A stretch of 64,000 nucleotides of DNA from Flavobacterium sp. CECT 9288 (GTDB lineage: Bacteria > Bacteroidota > Bacteroidia > Flavobacteriales > Flavobacteriaceae): positions 434,001 to 498,000 of the forward strand of contig NZ_OU957226.1 in the NCBI RefSeq assembly GCF_918731615.1. Direction: 5' to 3'. The notes below the pieces were generated by a model. That model had not been told where the DNA came from, did no database searches, and saw only the letters and a program-made list of their open reading frames with translations. Shown piece after piece: positions 8,148 to 18,392 of this stretch. The number at the start of each line of letters is the position of its first letter. The stretch's first letter is position 1. A program made the position numbers and the translations under genes.

Positions 8148-9596
8148 TTACAAATCCCACCAAACTTTGTTGCTTAATGATACATATGGTAACGGAATAC
8201 CAGGACCTGCTTGAAGTGATGCAGTGTTCACATTAATCTCAATTTGAGGATAAGATAACCTAACTGGAATAGCATTTGATGTTCTGTTATTAACTGAAGG
8301 AGTTAGTACTGGGAAACCAGTTCTTCTCCAATCAACAAATGATTCATATGCACCTTGGTACATAGTGATCCATTTCTGTTCCATAATTCTTTCCAATGTA
8401 TTATTGTATGCTACAAGAGGATTACCTAGGTATGTAGTTGCTGATGCTGCTAGACCAAGGGATGTTAAATCTTGAGTAATTGCGTTGTTATAATTTAATA
8501 GAGCGTTAGTTGCGTCAGAAGCTCTGAAATAAATTTCTGCCTTGATAAAATTTACTTCAGCTGCACTTATTAAAATAACTGGTGAATCAGTCGATGCATA
8601 TGCAGATCCAGTTCTTGAAAATAAACTTTCACCTGAGTCGTCAGTATCATCGCCTGGAATATTACCTAAAATTTGTCCAGCTAATGCACCATTTACTATC
8701 GGTTTGAAATATACCGATATTCTTGGATCAGACAATGATTTCATTTTATTAACAAGAGTATTTGCAACAGCATTGTCTTTTCTTCCAGATAGTACGTCAA
8801 ACTGATAGATTGGGTTAGAGTTTGAAGCGCTTATTCCAAAAACTAATTTTGCATCATTAGCAGTATCATTAATTAATGTAGGGTTTGTTTGTAGAAAATT
8901 TAAAGCCGCTGTTGGTCTTCTTAAACTTAAATGGTTTAATAATCGTAACTTAAGAGAGTTACCAAAAGCAGCCCATTTTGTTGCTGATCCGCGATAAATT
9001 ACATCCGCTGTACCCGGATTAGCTCCCGTGTTTGTAATTACATTTGCAATTCCAAGATCAACTCTTCTTAACAGATCATTGTAAATATCTTCTTGTTTAT
9101 CATAAGCAGGAGTCAAAGTAGATGACAATTTTAAAGCATCTGAATAAGGAATATCTCCAAAAGCATCTGTTAAAACACTAAAAGAATACACCTGCAGTAA
9201 TTGTGATATTCCTAGATATAATTTATCATTGGTTGCACTTGTGTTATTTTCGATAGTTTTTAAATCAATTAACACATTGTACATATTAGTCCATAGTCCA
9301 TCTGTAGATGAAGGTGTAATATCATAACGAGCATATTCGTTTGGTTGACCTCTATGTCCGGCATAATACTGTACTATATTTGAAGGGATACGTGTAGCCT
9401 CTCCCCCAATAATGTATCCTAAATTGACTTCAGAAGAAGTAAGTAATGTAGAATTAGGAACTGCAGTAGGAGCATTAGGATCACTGTTTATATCTAGTTC
9501 GCTTGTACATGAAGAGAGTAATAATATACCTGTAAAAAATCCAACAAAAAGATTTTTAGTATTTATTATCTGATCAAAAAATTTTATTTTTTTCAT
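8148..9596 (-). CDS. SusD/RagB-like nutrient-binding outer-membrane lipoprotein
   Basis: The 482-residue protein has a lipoprotein signal with lipobox LLSSC (Cys30), followed by ELDINSDPNAPT, the typical start of the SusD-like group that includes PF12771. The LLQVYSFSVLTDAFGDIPYSDAL segment and the C-terminal half resemble SusD TPR-type helices. SusD lipoproteins cap SusC channels and bind oligosaccharides or peptides at the cell surface. It lies 12 bp after the susC-like gene in the same operon. No glycosidase or regulator sits beside it, so the substrate cannot be inferred. Confidence 0.92.
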   Translation of the reverse strand: MKKIKFFDQIINTKNLFVGFFTGILLLSSCTSELDINSDPNAPTAVPNSTLLTSSEVNLGYIIGGEATRIPSNIVQYYAGHRGQPNEYARYDITPSSTDGLWTNMYNVLIDLKTIENNTSATNDKLYLGISQLLQVYSFSVLTDAFGDIPYSDALKLSSTLTPAYDKQEDIYNDLLRRVDLGIANVITNTGANPGTADVIYRGSATKWAAFGNSLKLRLLNHLSLRRPTAALNFLQTNPTLINDTANDAKLVFGISASNSNPIYQFDVLSGRKDNAVANTLVNKMKSLSDPRISVYFKPIVNGALAGQILGNIPGDDTDDSGESLFSRTGSAYASTDSPVILISAAEVNFIKAEIYFRASDATNALLNYNNAITQDLTSLGLAASATTYLGNPLVAYNNTLERIMEQKWITMYQGAYESFVDWRRTGFPVLTPSVNNRTSNAIPVRLSYPQIEINVNTASLQAGPGIPLPYVSLSNKVWWDL

Positions 9597-9608
9597 CTTT
9601 TTATATTT

Positions 9609-12600
9609 TTAAAATTGAACTCTTAGATTAAAACCAATTGTTCTAGTTGTAGGAAAAGCGAATCTCGAAACACCTTGTGCATTTCCTGTACCGAATGAAC
9701 TTGATTCTGGATCGATATGAGGAACTTTCGTCCATAAAGCTAAGTTGCGTCCGTATAAACTTACATCTAATGTTTTTATACTACTCTTAGTTAATTTGAA
9801 TGTATAACCGATTGAAGCTTCACGTAATTTGATCCAGTTATTCTCGTAAACGTATTCTTCGTTAGGGTATGCGCTACCGTACCAAACAGCATCGCGTTTA
9901 AGAACAACATCATTTGGGTTTCCGGTTGTTTGGTTAACCCCAGGGAATGTGTAGTCATCTTCTCTACTTGCAGTTTTAGCACTAACTCCGTAAAAATCCA
10001 ATAATTCTTCAGTTCCGCTGTAAATTGATCCACCTTGCCTAGTATCAAATTGAGCAGAAATATAAAGATTTTTATAAGTAAAGGTATTAGTTAATCCACC
10101 TGTCCAATCTGGTTCAACATATCCTAGATTTTTACCATCTTCAAAAACTGGGTAGCCATCATCATCCGTAAGTATTTTTCCGCTTTCATTTCTTGCGTAT
10201 GCAGATCCAATGATACTTCCGTAACGTTCACCTTGTACCGCAAAAATGGCAGGATTTCCTGCAAATCCTCCTACGAATATTTTGTCAATTCCTGGAAAAG
10301 TTTGGTCAACGTTGGATTTTATCTTGCTAAAGTTTACGTTTATGTCCCATTTAAAATCTTTAGTTTGAATAGGTGTTGCTTTTAAAGCCAATTCAATACC
10401 TCTAGAATTGGTTTGACCACTGTTTATAATAGTTTGTTGAGCTCCCGTAGTTGGAGAAATATCTAAAGGAATAATTCCTCCTGTGTTTACATTTCTAAAA
10501 TAAGATGCGTCGAAACCAAGTCTGTTTTTTAACATTTTTAATTCGATCCCAATCTCGTATTCTGTAGTAAATTCTGGTTTTAAATTAGCGTTGGCAATTG
10601 TGTTGTTTACCGTGTAACCTGGTAGGCCATTGAAAGGGAAAACTATTCCATCTGTAAATCCATCTGCAAATTGACCTAGTTGAAATGTTTGTTGTGTTAA
10701 GTAAACTCCCGCGTCACGAGCAGTTTTTGATGCTCCTACACGTAATTTACCATAATTAAAAACGTCTCCTTTTATGTTCAGTGCATCTGAAAATATGAAC
10801 GATGCACTTGCTCCTGGATAAAAGAAGCTTCTATTTTGTTGTGGAAGTGTTGAACTCCACTCATTTCTTCCTACAACATCTAGAAATAAATAATTATTAT
10901 AGCTTAATGTTAAATTTCCGAATGCTCCAATCAAGTTGCGCTTACTAGTAGAATTGAATGCAGGGTCAAAAGTTTGAATGTTATTAGTGTTTTGAATTCC
11001 AGGTAAAACCAGCTGAGATCCCGTAATAATAGTTTGTCTAAATGTTCGCGTGTTTATGTCTTGACCTATTAATAACGTCGCCTCAAATTTATCGGCAAAT
11101 TTCTTGTTGAATGTTGATGACAATGTTGATGTAATTTCATTTCTTGATACGTCATCAAATGATAGGAAACCATTAGGAGCACTTCCGCTATTTTTATCTC
11201 TGAAAAGTTTTCTGTTGTCTATTAAGTTGTCATTACCCAATCTGTAGTTAACTTTCATCCAGCTTGCAACATTGTAAGCTAAATTTAAGCTCATTATATA
11301 TCTCTTACTGTCACTTAATGCAGAGTTTTTATTAACTGTCCAATATGGGTTGTCAAATGACCCACCACGAGAGTTTATCTGGCGTCCGTCAGGTCTTTCA
11401 TATCCATATCCAGAAAGGTTCCATGATACAGGTGTATGGAACAAGGCAAAAATTGGATTGTTTCCATCTTGACCAGTAAAAGGTAAATCTCCATTAGAAA
11501 TGTTATATGAGAAGTTAACACCAGCGCTAAATTTATCGTTAAACTTATAATTTCCATTAAAACGAGCGTTGATTTTATTGAAACCTTGATTTGGTATAAT
11601 AGAAGTTTGTCTTGAATTTCCCAATGATACAAACATGCTGTACTTATCTGAAGAATTAGATAATGATACATTATTATTGTTTGTGAAACCTGTATTTAAG
11701 AAATCTTTTCTTGGATCAAATGCTTTTAATTGAATTGATTGCGGTCCTAATCCTCTTGCTGCTCCAGCTCCCGCACTATTTACAGTTTGTCCTGTAATAC
11801 GTGGTCCAAAAGAACGAGATCCTCCTTCGGCATAAGTTACGCCATTATTTCCTTGAGCAAATTCAGTTTGATAGTCTGGCAAAACTAAAGCCTCATCAAC
11901 TGCAACTTGGCTAGTAAATTCAATTACTGGTCCTCCACTATTATTTTTACCACTTTTAGTAGTTATTAAAATTACACCGTTAGAACCTCTATTACCGTAT
12001 AGCACTGCTCCAGCAGAACCTTTAAGTACTGTTACGGTTTCTATATCGTTTGGATTAACATCTGATGCTCTGTTTGGACTTGCAAAGCCAGTAACTGTAT
12101 CTCCATTTCCATCATTTGAATTTGAAATTGGAACACCATCGATAACATACAATGGTTCATTAGAGTTAGTAAGTGATTTGTTTCCACCTCTAATAACTAG
12201 TCTACTTGCTTGACCTGGAGCACCTCCAGATGCAATTACTTGTAAACCAGCGACTTTTCCACCGAGTGCATTTACAAAATTCTGACTTCCACCTTTCGTG
12301 ATGTCGTTACTTCCTACAGCAGAAGTAGCATAACCTAAAGCTCTTTCTTGTTTTTTGATTCCCAATGCCGTTACTACAACAGCTTCAAGTTCGTTTGCTT
12401 CGTCTTTAAGAATGACATTAACTTTAGTTGAAGTAGCTTTTACTTCTTGGGTTTTCATACCAATGTAGCTAAACACTAGTATTTGTGTTGGACTAACTTT
12501 GATAGTATAAGTTCCATCAAAATTACTTTGCGTTCCAGTTTTAGTTCCTTTCACTAATACACTCACGCCTGGTAAAGGCAATCCTGCATTATCAGAAACA

Positions 12601-12689
12601 GTTCCTGAAACAGATCTTTCTTGGGCAAATGTAATTTGCGCCACCAATACTAAAAGTAGTACTAGTAATCCATTAAACTTTAGTTTCAT
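9609..12689 (-). CDS. SusC/RagA-family TonB-dependent outer-membrane transporter
   Basis: The 1026-residue protein has a signal peptide (1-22, ending TFAQ) and a CarboxypepD_reg-like domain (about 26-95, SGTVSDNAGLPLPGVSVLVKG). A TonB-box-like stretch (LEAVVVTALG) precedes the plug domain (about 105-245) with the SusC signature YVIDGVPISN. The rest is a beta-barrel ending RTIGFNLRVQF with a terminal Phe. SusC imports the ligand captured by its SusD partner, encoded immediately downstream, using TonB energy. The length is normal. No TANNTTTG box was found in the 84 bp upstream, so it might share a transcript with the Omp85-like gene. Confidence 0.95.
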   Translation of the reverse strand: MKLKFNGLLVLLLVLVAQITFAQERSVSGTVSDNAGLPLPGVSVLVKGTKTGTQSNFDGTYTIKVSPTQILVFSYIGMKTQEVKATSTKVNVILKDEANELEAVVVTALGIKKQERALGYATSAVGSNDITKGGSQNFVNALGGKVAGLQVIASGGAPGQASRLVIRGGNKSLTNSNEPLYVIDGVPISNSNDGNGDTVTGFASPNRASDVNPNDIETVTVLKGSAGAVLYGNRGSNGVILITTKSGKNNSGGPVIEFTSQVAVDEALVLPDYQTEFAQGNNGVTYAEGGSRSFGPRITGQTVNSAGAGAARGLGPQSIQLKAFDPRKDFLNTGFTNNNNVSLSNSSDKYSMFVSLGNSRQTSIIPNQGFNKINARFNGNYKFNDKFSAGVNFSYNISNGDLPFTGQDGNNPIFALFHTPVSWNLSGYGYERPDGRQINSRGGSFDNPYWTVNKNSALSDSKRYIMSLNLAYNVASWMKVNYRLGNDNLIDNRKLFRDKNSGSAPNGFLSFDDVSRNEITSTLSSTFNKKFADKFEATLLIGQDINTRTFRQTIITGSQLVLPGIQNTNNIQTFDPAFNSTSKRNLIGAFGNLTLSYNNYLFLDVVGRNEWSSTLPQQNRSFFYPGASASFIFSDALNIKGDVFNYGKLRVGASKTARDAGVYLTQQTFQLGQFADGFTDGIVFPFNGLPGYTVNNTIANANLKPEFTTEYEIGIELKMLKNRLGFDASYFRNVNTGGIIPLDISPTTGAQQTIINSGQTNSRGIELALKATPIQTKDFKWDINVNFSKIKSNVDQTFPGIDKIFVGGFAGNPAIFAVQGERYGSIIGSAYARNESGKILTDDDGYPVFEDGKNLGYVEPDWTGGLTNTFTYKNLYISAQFDTRQGGSIYSGTEELLDFYGVSAKTASREDDYTFPGVNQTTGNPNDVVLKRDAVWYGSAYPNEEYVYENNWIKLREASIGYTFKLTKSSIKTLDVSLYGRNLALWTKVPHIDPESSSFGTGNAQGVSRFAFPTTRTIGFNLRVQF

Positions 12690-12773
12690 TTTTTAATATT
12701 TTGAATTAGTCTTACAAACATCTTAATATTATCTTAACATTCCTAATGAAAAATCGTTTTAAAATGTTAAAAT

Positions 12774-14453
12774 TTAGAATGTGATGTTGTAGCTTAGATG
12801 CATGATTCCGTTTTCAGTTTTAATTCTCTGAGAATTTAAAGCACCACTTGCAACTGCAATACGTAGTAGTCCGTTTTTTGTTTGTGCGCCTAAACCTAAG
12901 CCAACGCCTATCAGTTGGTTGTTTCTTGTAACATTGAGTGTATTGGTTTTGAAATAAGCTAAATCTGCAATGGTGTGAACATAAAACTTACTAGTCAATG
13001 CATAACGGTATTCTGTTATAAATGTAGATGACAAAAAAGCTGAAAGGCTGTTTTCTCTAAAACCTCGTACGCTTTTAAATCCTCCAAAACGATACAGCTC
13101 ATTTTCTACATATATCTTACTACTAAGATAATAGTTATGATTGTTAATGTGAAAGGAGTTTTTGGTGTTAATTTCTAAGTGAATAATGTTTTTAATCTCT
13201 ATTTGAATTTGTTTGATCGGTTTTGATTCTGTTTCTATGAATCTTTTGCCAGCTCCCAGTAAAGCATAAAAGCTAAATCGAGGTGTAAAACTATTTTTTC
13301 TTATTAAGAGATCTTTATTTTCAAATCCTATTGTGATGAAATTGTTATTAAAGCCATTTAAGTTGGAATTGCTGTTTTGAATTACGCTGGACTGTGTGGA
13401 ATGGTATCCTAACTTTATTTCAGAATTGTTTTTTAATCTATAATTTAAGCCTAAAGTTGTTTTTGTATTCTGAAAAGTGCTATCCTGCCTGAAAATTTTT
13501 AAGTCTGTTTGAATTCCTATCGGAGAATTAAAAAGATAGGGTAAAGCTAAACTCGCTTTGAATGTTTTTTGATCATTGCCGTCGCTCTTCCAAAATATTT
13601 GTATTTGTTCTCCTTTATTTAAAATATTTTCAAGTTGTATGTCTAAGTAGCCATTTAGTGTAAAACGACTTTCGTTATTGCTAAAGCCAATAAATCCATC
13701 AAATGTATTCGAATTTTTCTTTTCTAGATACACATATACCTTGGTTGTATCTTTGGTTACTAAAAATTCAGGGTATTTTATTTGATTGACAAAGTTGAGT
13801 TTATTAAAATCAGAATGGATTTGTTCAAGACTTTTTAAATTAAATAGTTTGTTTTTATATTTTCGGTTTATTTGACTTAGATGACCTCTTGGGAATTTAT
13901 TTTTTTCTTCCTGTTTTATGACTATTGCATTGATGTTTCGGGTGGAGTTTTTTTGAATGTCTAATTCAGCAAGTAAAAGAGATTGCTGTCGAATTATGTT
14001 TTTGAGTTTTGCTTTTGCAAAAACATATCCGTTATCCTGTAATAAGTGTATCGTTTGAATTAGAAATGTCTCGATTTCAGGATAAGGAATTTCAATTGTA
14101 TTTTTTTGTAGTCTTAATAACCCTATTGTTTCAAGATCTGGAATGGTTAAGATGATTTTTTTAATTCTTTGTTCTAAATTAATTTTTTTTTGAAAAGTAG
14201 AGTCGTTAATTTTAATTAGTTGAAATGTTTTTACTTCAATATAACCTATAAAAGAAGCTTTTTTGAGAAAGTTTTCTACTTCATCATTTATAGAACTTAC
14301 ATTTTTATGTTTGGTTTGGTAATTTAAGGAGTCTATTATTTTGGTTTCTTCTTTTGAATTCCCAATGATTTGTAATCGAAACTCTTGAGCGTAACATGAG
14401 CTTTCTAATATTAGAAATATAAATAAAAGAAGTTTTTTTTTTTTATTGCTCAT
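12774..14453 (-). CDS. Omp85-superfamily outer-membrane barrel protein
   Basis: The 559-residue protein has a signal peptide (1-23, ending CYAQ). Its N-terminal region of about 220 residues is Lys-rich and includes a possible POTRA-like fold around 170-245. The barrel ends in LSYNITF with a terminal Phe. The diagnostic Omp85 motif VRGF is at 462-465 (FGGFKSVRGFRENS). Family members insert or translocate proteins across the outer membrane. It is shorter than BamA (about 800 residues) and has fewer POTRA domains, so it is not BamA itself. It lies 84 bp upstream of the susC-like gene on the same strand, and divergent from rpsL. Cargo unknown. Confidence 0.75.
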   Translation of the reverse strand: MSNKKKKLLLFIFLILESSCYAQEFRLQIIGNSKEETKIIDSLNYQTKHKNVSSINDEVENFLKKASFIGYIEVKTFQLIKINDSTFQKKINLEQRIKKIILTIPDLETIGLLRLQKNTIEIPYPEIETFLIQTIHLLQDNGYVFAKAKLKNIIRQQSLLLAELDIQKNSTRNINAIVIKQEEKNKFPRGHLSQINRKYKNKLFNLKSLEQIHSDFNKLNFVNQIKYPEFLVTKDTTKVYVYLEKKNSNTFDGFIGFSNNESRFTLNGYLDIQLENILNKGEQIQIFWKSDGNDQKTFKASLALPYLFNSPIGIQTDLKIFRQDSTFQNTKTTLGLNYRLKNNSEIKLGYHSTQSSVIQNSNSNLNGFNNNFITIGFENKDLLIRKNSFTPRFSFYALLGAGKRFIETESKPIKQIQIEIKNIIHLEINTKNSFHINNHNYYLSSKIYVENELYRFGGFKSVRGFRENSLSAFLSSTFITEYRYALTSKFYVHTIADLAYFKTNTLNVTRNNQLIGVGLGLGAQTKNGLLRIAVASGALNSQRIKTENGIMHLSYNITF

Positions 14454-14457
14454 TGTG

Positions 14458-14465
14458 CAAATTTA
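14458..14465 (-). promoter_or_regulatory. -7 promoter box directly before the Omp85-like gene
   Basis: On the minus strand TAAATTTG matches TANNTTTG, and CACA separates it from the ATG at 14453. The message would be leaderless or nearly so. Confidence 0.45.
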
Positions 14466-14539
14466 GTGATACAAATATGAGATCTTTGTAATGATTTTCA
14501 AAGTTCTAAATAATCTAATTGAAAATTAATAGTTTAACG

Positions 14540-14570
14540 TTTGTAGAGTAAAAAATATTTTCTACATTTG
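14540..14570 (+). promoter_or_regulatory. Promoter of the rpsL-rpsG-fusA-rpsJ operon
   Basis: The -33 box TTTG (14540-14543) and -7 box TACATTTG (14563-14570) are 19 bp apart, matching the Bacteroidota consensus. The inferred 5' leader is about 48 nt before rpsL. Confidence 0.75.
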
Positions 14571-14623
14571 CAACCCCGTAAAAAGCGGGAATTTAATATA
14601 ATAAGAAATTTTTAGTATTAATT

Positions 14624-15007
14624 ATGCCAACAATTCAACAATTAGTAAGAACAGGAAGAACTCAGATAACTAAGAAGAGTAAATCGGTTGCTTTAGATTC
14701 TTGTCCTCAAAGAAGAGGGGTTTGTACGCGTGTTTACACTACAACACCAAAAAAACCAAACTCTGCAATGCGTAAAGTAGCGCGTGTACGTTTGACAAAT
14801 GGTAATGAAGTGAATGCTTACATCCCAGGTGAAGGACACAATTTACAAGAGCACTCGATAGTATTAGTTAGGGGTGGAAGGGTAAAAGATTTACCAGGAG
14901 TTAGATATCACATCGTTCGTGGTGCACTTGATACGTCAGGAGTAGCAGGAAGAACGCAAAGAAGATCTAAGTACGGAGCTAAACGCCCAAAGGAAGCAAA
15001 AAAGTAA
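14624..15007 (+). CDS. rpsL: 30S ribosomal protein S12
   Basis: The 127-residue protein carries the invariant segments [11 protein letters not shown] (41-51) and [13 protein letters not shown] (84-96). Lys43 and Lys88, where substitutions give streptomycin resistance, are both wild type. S12 sits at the decoding centre. It is the first gene of the str-type operon with rpsG, fusA and rpsJ. Its promoter is the best consensus match in the window. An 88-bp gap separates it from rpsG and contains a small inverted repeat. Confidence 0.98.
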
Positions 15008-15095
15008 TTTAAAAAGTTAATTGCTTGTAACTAATTTAGAATTTTTAATTCTATAACTAAGTTATGTGTTAATGACAACAAATTAAAAAAAAGAC

Positions 15096-15572
15096 ATGAG
15101 AAAAAGAGCGGCAAAGAAAAGACCACTTTTACCAGATCCAAGGTTTAATGACCAACTGGTAACACGTTTTGTAAACAACTTAATGTGGGATGGAAAAAAA
15201 TCTACAGCGTTTAAAGTATTTTATGATGCAATTGACATTATTGAATCTAAAAAACAAGATGCTGAAAAACCATCATTAGAAATTTGGAAAGATGCATTAA
15301 CAAACGTTATGCCTCACGTAGAAGTTCGTTCACGTAGAGTGGGTGGAGCTACATTTCAAATTCCAATGCAAATTCGTCCAGATAGAAAAATTTCTATGGC
15401 GATGAAATGGTTAATTCTTTATTCAAGAAGAAGAAACGAAAAATCAATGGCTCAAAGATTAGCATCAGAGTGTTTAGCTGCTGCTAAAGAGGAAGGTGCT
15501 GCTGTTAAGAAAAGAATGGATACTCACAAAATGGCTGAAGCTAACAAAGCTTTCTCTCACTTTAGATTTTAA
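15096..15572 (+). CDS. rpsG: 30S ribosomal protein S7
   Basis: The 158-residue protein has the conserved S7 core: PDPRFNDQLVTRFVNNLMWDGKKSTA near the start, then NVMPHVEVRSRRVGGATFQIP and the RRNEKSMAQRLASE segment. S7 nucleates assembly of the 30S head. Length is usual for the family. It is 10 bp upstream of fusA. The start ATG follows an A-rich stretch without a Shine-Dalgarno sequence, as is usual here. Confidence 0.98.
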   Translation: MRKRAAKKRPLLPDPRFNDQLVTRFVNNLMWDGKKSTAFKVFYDAIDIIESKKQDAEKPSLEIWKDALTNVMPHVEVRSRRVGGATFQIPMQIRPDRKISMAMKWLILYSRRRNEKSMAQRLASECLAAAKEEGAAVKKRMDTHKMAEANKAFSHFRF

Positions 15573-15582
15573 TCCTTAAGAA

Positions 15583-17739
15583 ATGGCTAGAGAACTTAAA
15601 TATACAAGAAACATAGGTATTGCTGCTCACATTGATGCTGGTAAAACAACAACAACGGAGCGTATATTATTCTATACAGGAAAATCACATAAAATTGGTG
15701 AAGTGCATGATGGTGCTGCAACAATGGACTGGATGGCACAAGAGCAAGAAAGAGGTATTACTATTACATCTGCAGCTACAACTTGTGAATGGAATTTTCC
15801 AACTACTCAAGGTAAGATTTTACCTGAGACCTTGCCTTATCACTTTAATATCATTGATACTCCAGGACACGTTGACTTTACAGTTGAAGTAAATCGTTCT
15901 TTGCGTGTACTTGATGGTTTAGTATTCTTGTTTAGTGCTGTTGATGGTGTTGAGCCTCAATCAGAAACGAACTGGAGATTAGCTGATCAATATAGAGTTC
16001 CTCGTATTGGTTTTGTTAATAAAATGGATAGACAAGGTTCTAACTTCTTGGCAGTATGTCAGCAAGTAAGAGATATGTTAAAATCAAACGCAGTTGCAAT
16101 CACTTTGCCAATTGGTGAAGAAAATGATTTTAAAGGTGTTGTAGATTTAGTAAGAAACCAAGCTATTGTTTGGGATGATGCTGGAATGGGAGCAACTTAT
16201 GAAGTTGTTGATATTCCTGCTGATATGGTTGATGAAGTAAAAGAGTATAGAGATATCCTTATTGAGGCAGTTGCTGATTATGATGAAAACTTGCTTGATA
16301 AGTATATGGAAGATCCAGATTCTATCACGGAAGAAGAAATCAACATCGCTTTAAGAGCAGCTGTAATGGATATGGCAATTATTCCTATGATTGCTGGTTC
16401 ATCTTTCAAAAATAAAGGAGTTCAATTCATGTTAGATGCAGTATGTAAATACTTGCCATCTCCAATGGATAAAGAAGGTATTGAAGGGATTCATCCTGAT
16501 GATGCTGAACTTTTAGAAGAAGATCAAACAAAAATCTTGCGTAAGCCAGATGTTAAAGAGCCTTTCGCTGCTTTGGCATTTAAAATTGCTACTGACCCAT
16601 TCGTAGGTCGTTTAGCTTTCTTCCGTGCTTATTCAGGACGTTTAGATGCTGGTTCTTATGTTCTGAACACTCGTTCTGGAAACAAAGAAAGAATTTCTCG
16701 TATCTACCAAATGCACGCAAACAAACAAAACCCAATTGAGTATATCGAGGCTGGGGATATTGGAGCGGCAGTTGGATTTAAAGATATCAAAACTGGAGAT
16801 ACATTGTGTGATGAAAAACACCCAATTATTCTTGAGTCAATGAAATTCCCTGCGCCAGTAATTGGTATTGCTATCGAGCCTAAAACTAAGGCTGACGTAG
16901 ATAAAATGGGTATGGCTTTGGCTAAATTAGCTGAAGAGGATCCAACCTTTACTGTTAGAACTGATGAAGCTTCTGGGCAAACGATTATTTCTGGTATGGG
17001 TGAGCTTCACTTAGATATCTTGGTAGATCGTATGAAGCGTGAATTTAAAGTTGAAGTAAACCAAGGTGAGCCTCAAGTTGAATACAAGGAAGCGTTTACA
17101 AAATCAGCGCAACACAGAGAAACTTACAAGAAACAATCTGGAGGTCGTGGTAAATTCGGTGATATCGTATTTTTATTGGAGCCAGCTGATGAAGTTGATG
17201 GTAAAGTTCCTGTAGGTTTGCAATTTATTAACGCTGTTAAAGGTGGTAATGTACCTAAAGAATATATTCCTTCAGTTGAAAAAGGTTTCCGTGAAGCAAT
17301 GAAACAAGGTCCTTTAGCAGGATATCAAGTAGATAGTTTAAAGGTTACTTTATTAGACGGATCTTTCCACCCTGTGGATTCTGATGCGCTTTCTTTTGAG
17401 TTAGCAGCAAGAATGGGTTATAGAGAGGTAGCGAAAGCTGCTGGTGCTGTAATTTTAGAGCCAATCATGAAAATGGAGGTTATTACACCAGAAGAGAACA
17501 TGGGAGATATCGTTGGTGATATTAACCGTCGTAGAGGTCAGGTGAGTGACATGGGAGATAGAAATGGTGCGAAAACTATTAAGGCAGATGTACCTTTATC
17601 AGAGATGTTTGGATATGTTACAACATTAAGGACGTTATCTTCTGGTAGAGCAACTTCTACAATGGAATTCTCTCACTATGCAGAGACGCCTTCTAATATT
17701 TCAGAAGCAGTAATTAAAAAAGCAAAAGGAAACGCTTAA
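15583..17739 (+). CDS. fusA: Elongation factor G
   Basis: The 718-residue translational GTPase has all G motifs: [10 protein letters not shown] (G1), [13 protein letters not shown] (switch I), DTPGHVDF (G3) and NKMDRQG (G4). Domains II-V follow, ending with [19 protein letters not shown] drives ribosomal translocation. It lies 10 bp after rpsG and 11 bp before rpsJ. No tuf gene follows, which agrees with the arrangement expected in this phylum. Confidence 0.98.
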   Translation: MARELKYTRNIGIAAHIDAGKTTTTERILFYTGKSHKIGEVHDGAATMDWMAQEQERGITITSAATTCEWNFPTTQGKILPETLPYHFNIIDTPGHVDFTVEVNRSLRVLDGLVFLFSAVDGVEPQSETNWRLADQYRVPRIGFVNKMDRQGSNFLAVCQQVRDMLKSNAVAITLPIGEENDFKGVVDLVRNQAIVWDDAGMGATYEVVDIPADMVDEVKEYRDILIEAVADYDENLLDKYMEDPDSITEEEINIALRAAVMDMAIIPMIAGSSFKNKGVQFMLDAVCKYLPSPMDKEGIEGIHPDDAELLEEDQTKILRKPDVKEPFAALAFKIATDPFVGRLAFFRAYSGRLDAGSYVLNTRSGNKERISRIYQMHANKQNPIEYIEAGDIGAAVGFKDIKTGDTLCDEKHPIILESMKFPAPVIGIAIEPKTKADVDKMGMALAKLAEEDPTFTVRTDEASGQTIISGMGELHLDILVDRMKREFKVEVNQGEPQVEYKEAFTKSAQHRETYKKQSGGRGKFGDIVFLLEPADEVDGKVPVGLQFINAVKGGNVPKEYIPSVEKGFREAMKQGPLAGYQVDSLKVTLLDGSFHPVDSDALSFELAARMGYREVAKAAGAVILEPIMKMEVITPEENMGDIVGDINRRRGQVSDMGDRNGAKTIKADVPLSEMFGYVTTLRTLSSGRATSTMEFSHYAETPSNISEAVIKKAKGNA

Positions 17740-17750
17740 TCTTTAAGAAA

Positions 17751-18056
17751 ATGAGTCAAAAAATCAGAATAAAATTAAAATCTTACGATCACATGTTAGT
17801 AGACAAGTCTGCTGAGAAGATTGTAAAAACAGTAAAAACTACTGGTGCTGTTGTAACTGGTCCTATTCCGTTGCCAACTCACAAAAAATTGTTTACAGTA
17901 TTGCGTTCACCGCACGTAAACAAGAAAGCTAGAGAGCAGTTTGAAGTAATGTCTTACAAGAGATTGATTGATATTTACTCTTCTTCTTCAAAAACTATTG
18001 ATGCTTTGATGAAACTAGAATTGCCTAGTGGAGTAGAAGTTGAAATTAAAGTATAA
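17751..18056 (+). CDS. rpsJ: 30S ribosomal protein S10
   Basis: The 101-residue protein begins with the conserved [18 protein letters not shown] and contains [31 protein letters not shown]10 is in the 30S head and, as NusE, also takes part in antitermination. It closes this operon: a strong terminator follows, and rplC has its own promoter, so the S10 gene is uncoupled from the rplC-rplQ run. Confidence 0.98.
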
Positions 18057-18071
18057 GTATATTTTTATTAT

Positions 18072-18096
18072 AAAGCGGAACATTTTGTTCCGCTTT
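18072..18096 (+). terminator. Terminator after rpsJ
   Basis: An 11-bp stem (18072-18082 with 18086-18096, AAAGCGGAACA/TGTTCCGCTTT) has a 3-nt loop and a run of T residues on its 3' side. It splits the str-type operon from the S10-spc-alpha run. The rest of 18057-18392 holds the rplC promoter and no gene. Confidence 0.92.
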
Positions 18097-18291
18097 TTTT
18101 TTGGAATAAAGCCAAATGTTTTGATTTATAAGGTATGAGCATATTATATTGGATATTCTCATAGAATATTTTTTAGTATTTAATTCTTGAATATAGCATC
18201 AATCTAATTATGTGTTGTATGATGGATCTATTGATTATTTAATTTCGAAAAGTTTGTTTTTTGATAATGAGTTATTTAATTTTTGTAACTG

Positions 18292-18323
18292 TTTGGTATA
18301 TTCGATTTTAATGTATACTTTTG
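18292..18323 (+). promoter_or_regulatory. Promoter of the rplC-rplQ ribosomal run
   Basis: The -33 box TTTG (18292-18295) and -7 box TACTTTTG (18316-18323) are 20 bp apart. The inferred leader of about 63 nt carries a short GAACAGCTGTT inverted repeat. Confidence 0.75.
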
Positions 18324-18392
18324 CACTCCCTGTTTGAGAACAGCTGTTGTTTTTAAATTGAAGGGAGTTTTAGTAATTAATAATTAATATTT

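Noticed and set aside
18057..18392. tuf gene or tRNA expected near fusA/rpsJ
   Set aside because: No EF-Tu motif or cloverleaf was found; only a terminator and a promoter are present.
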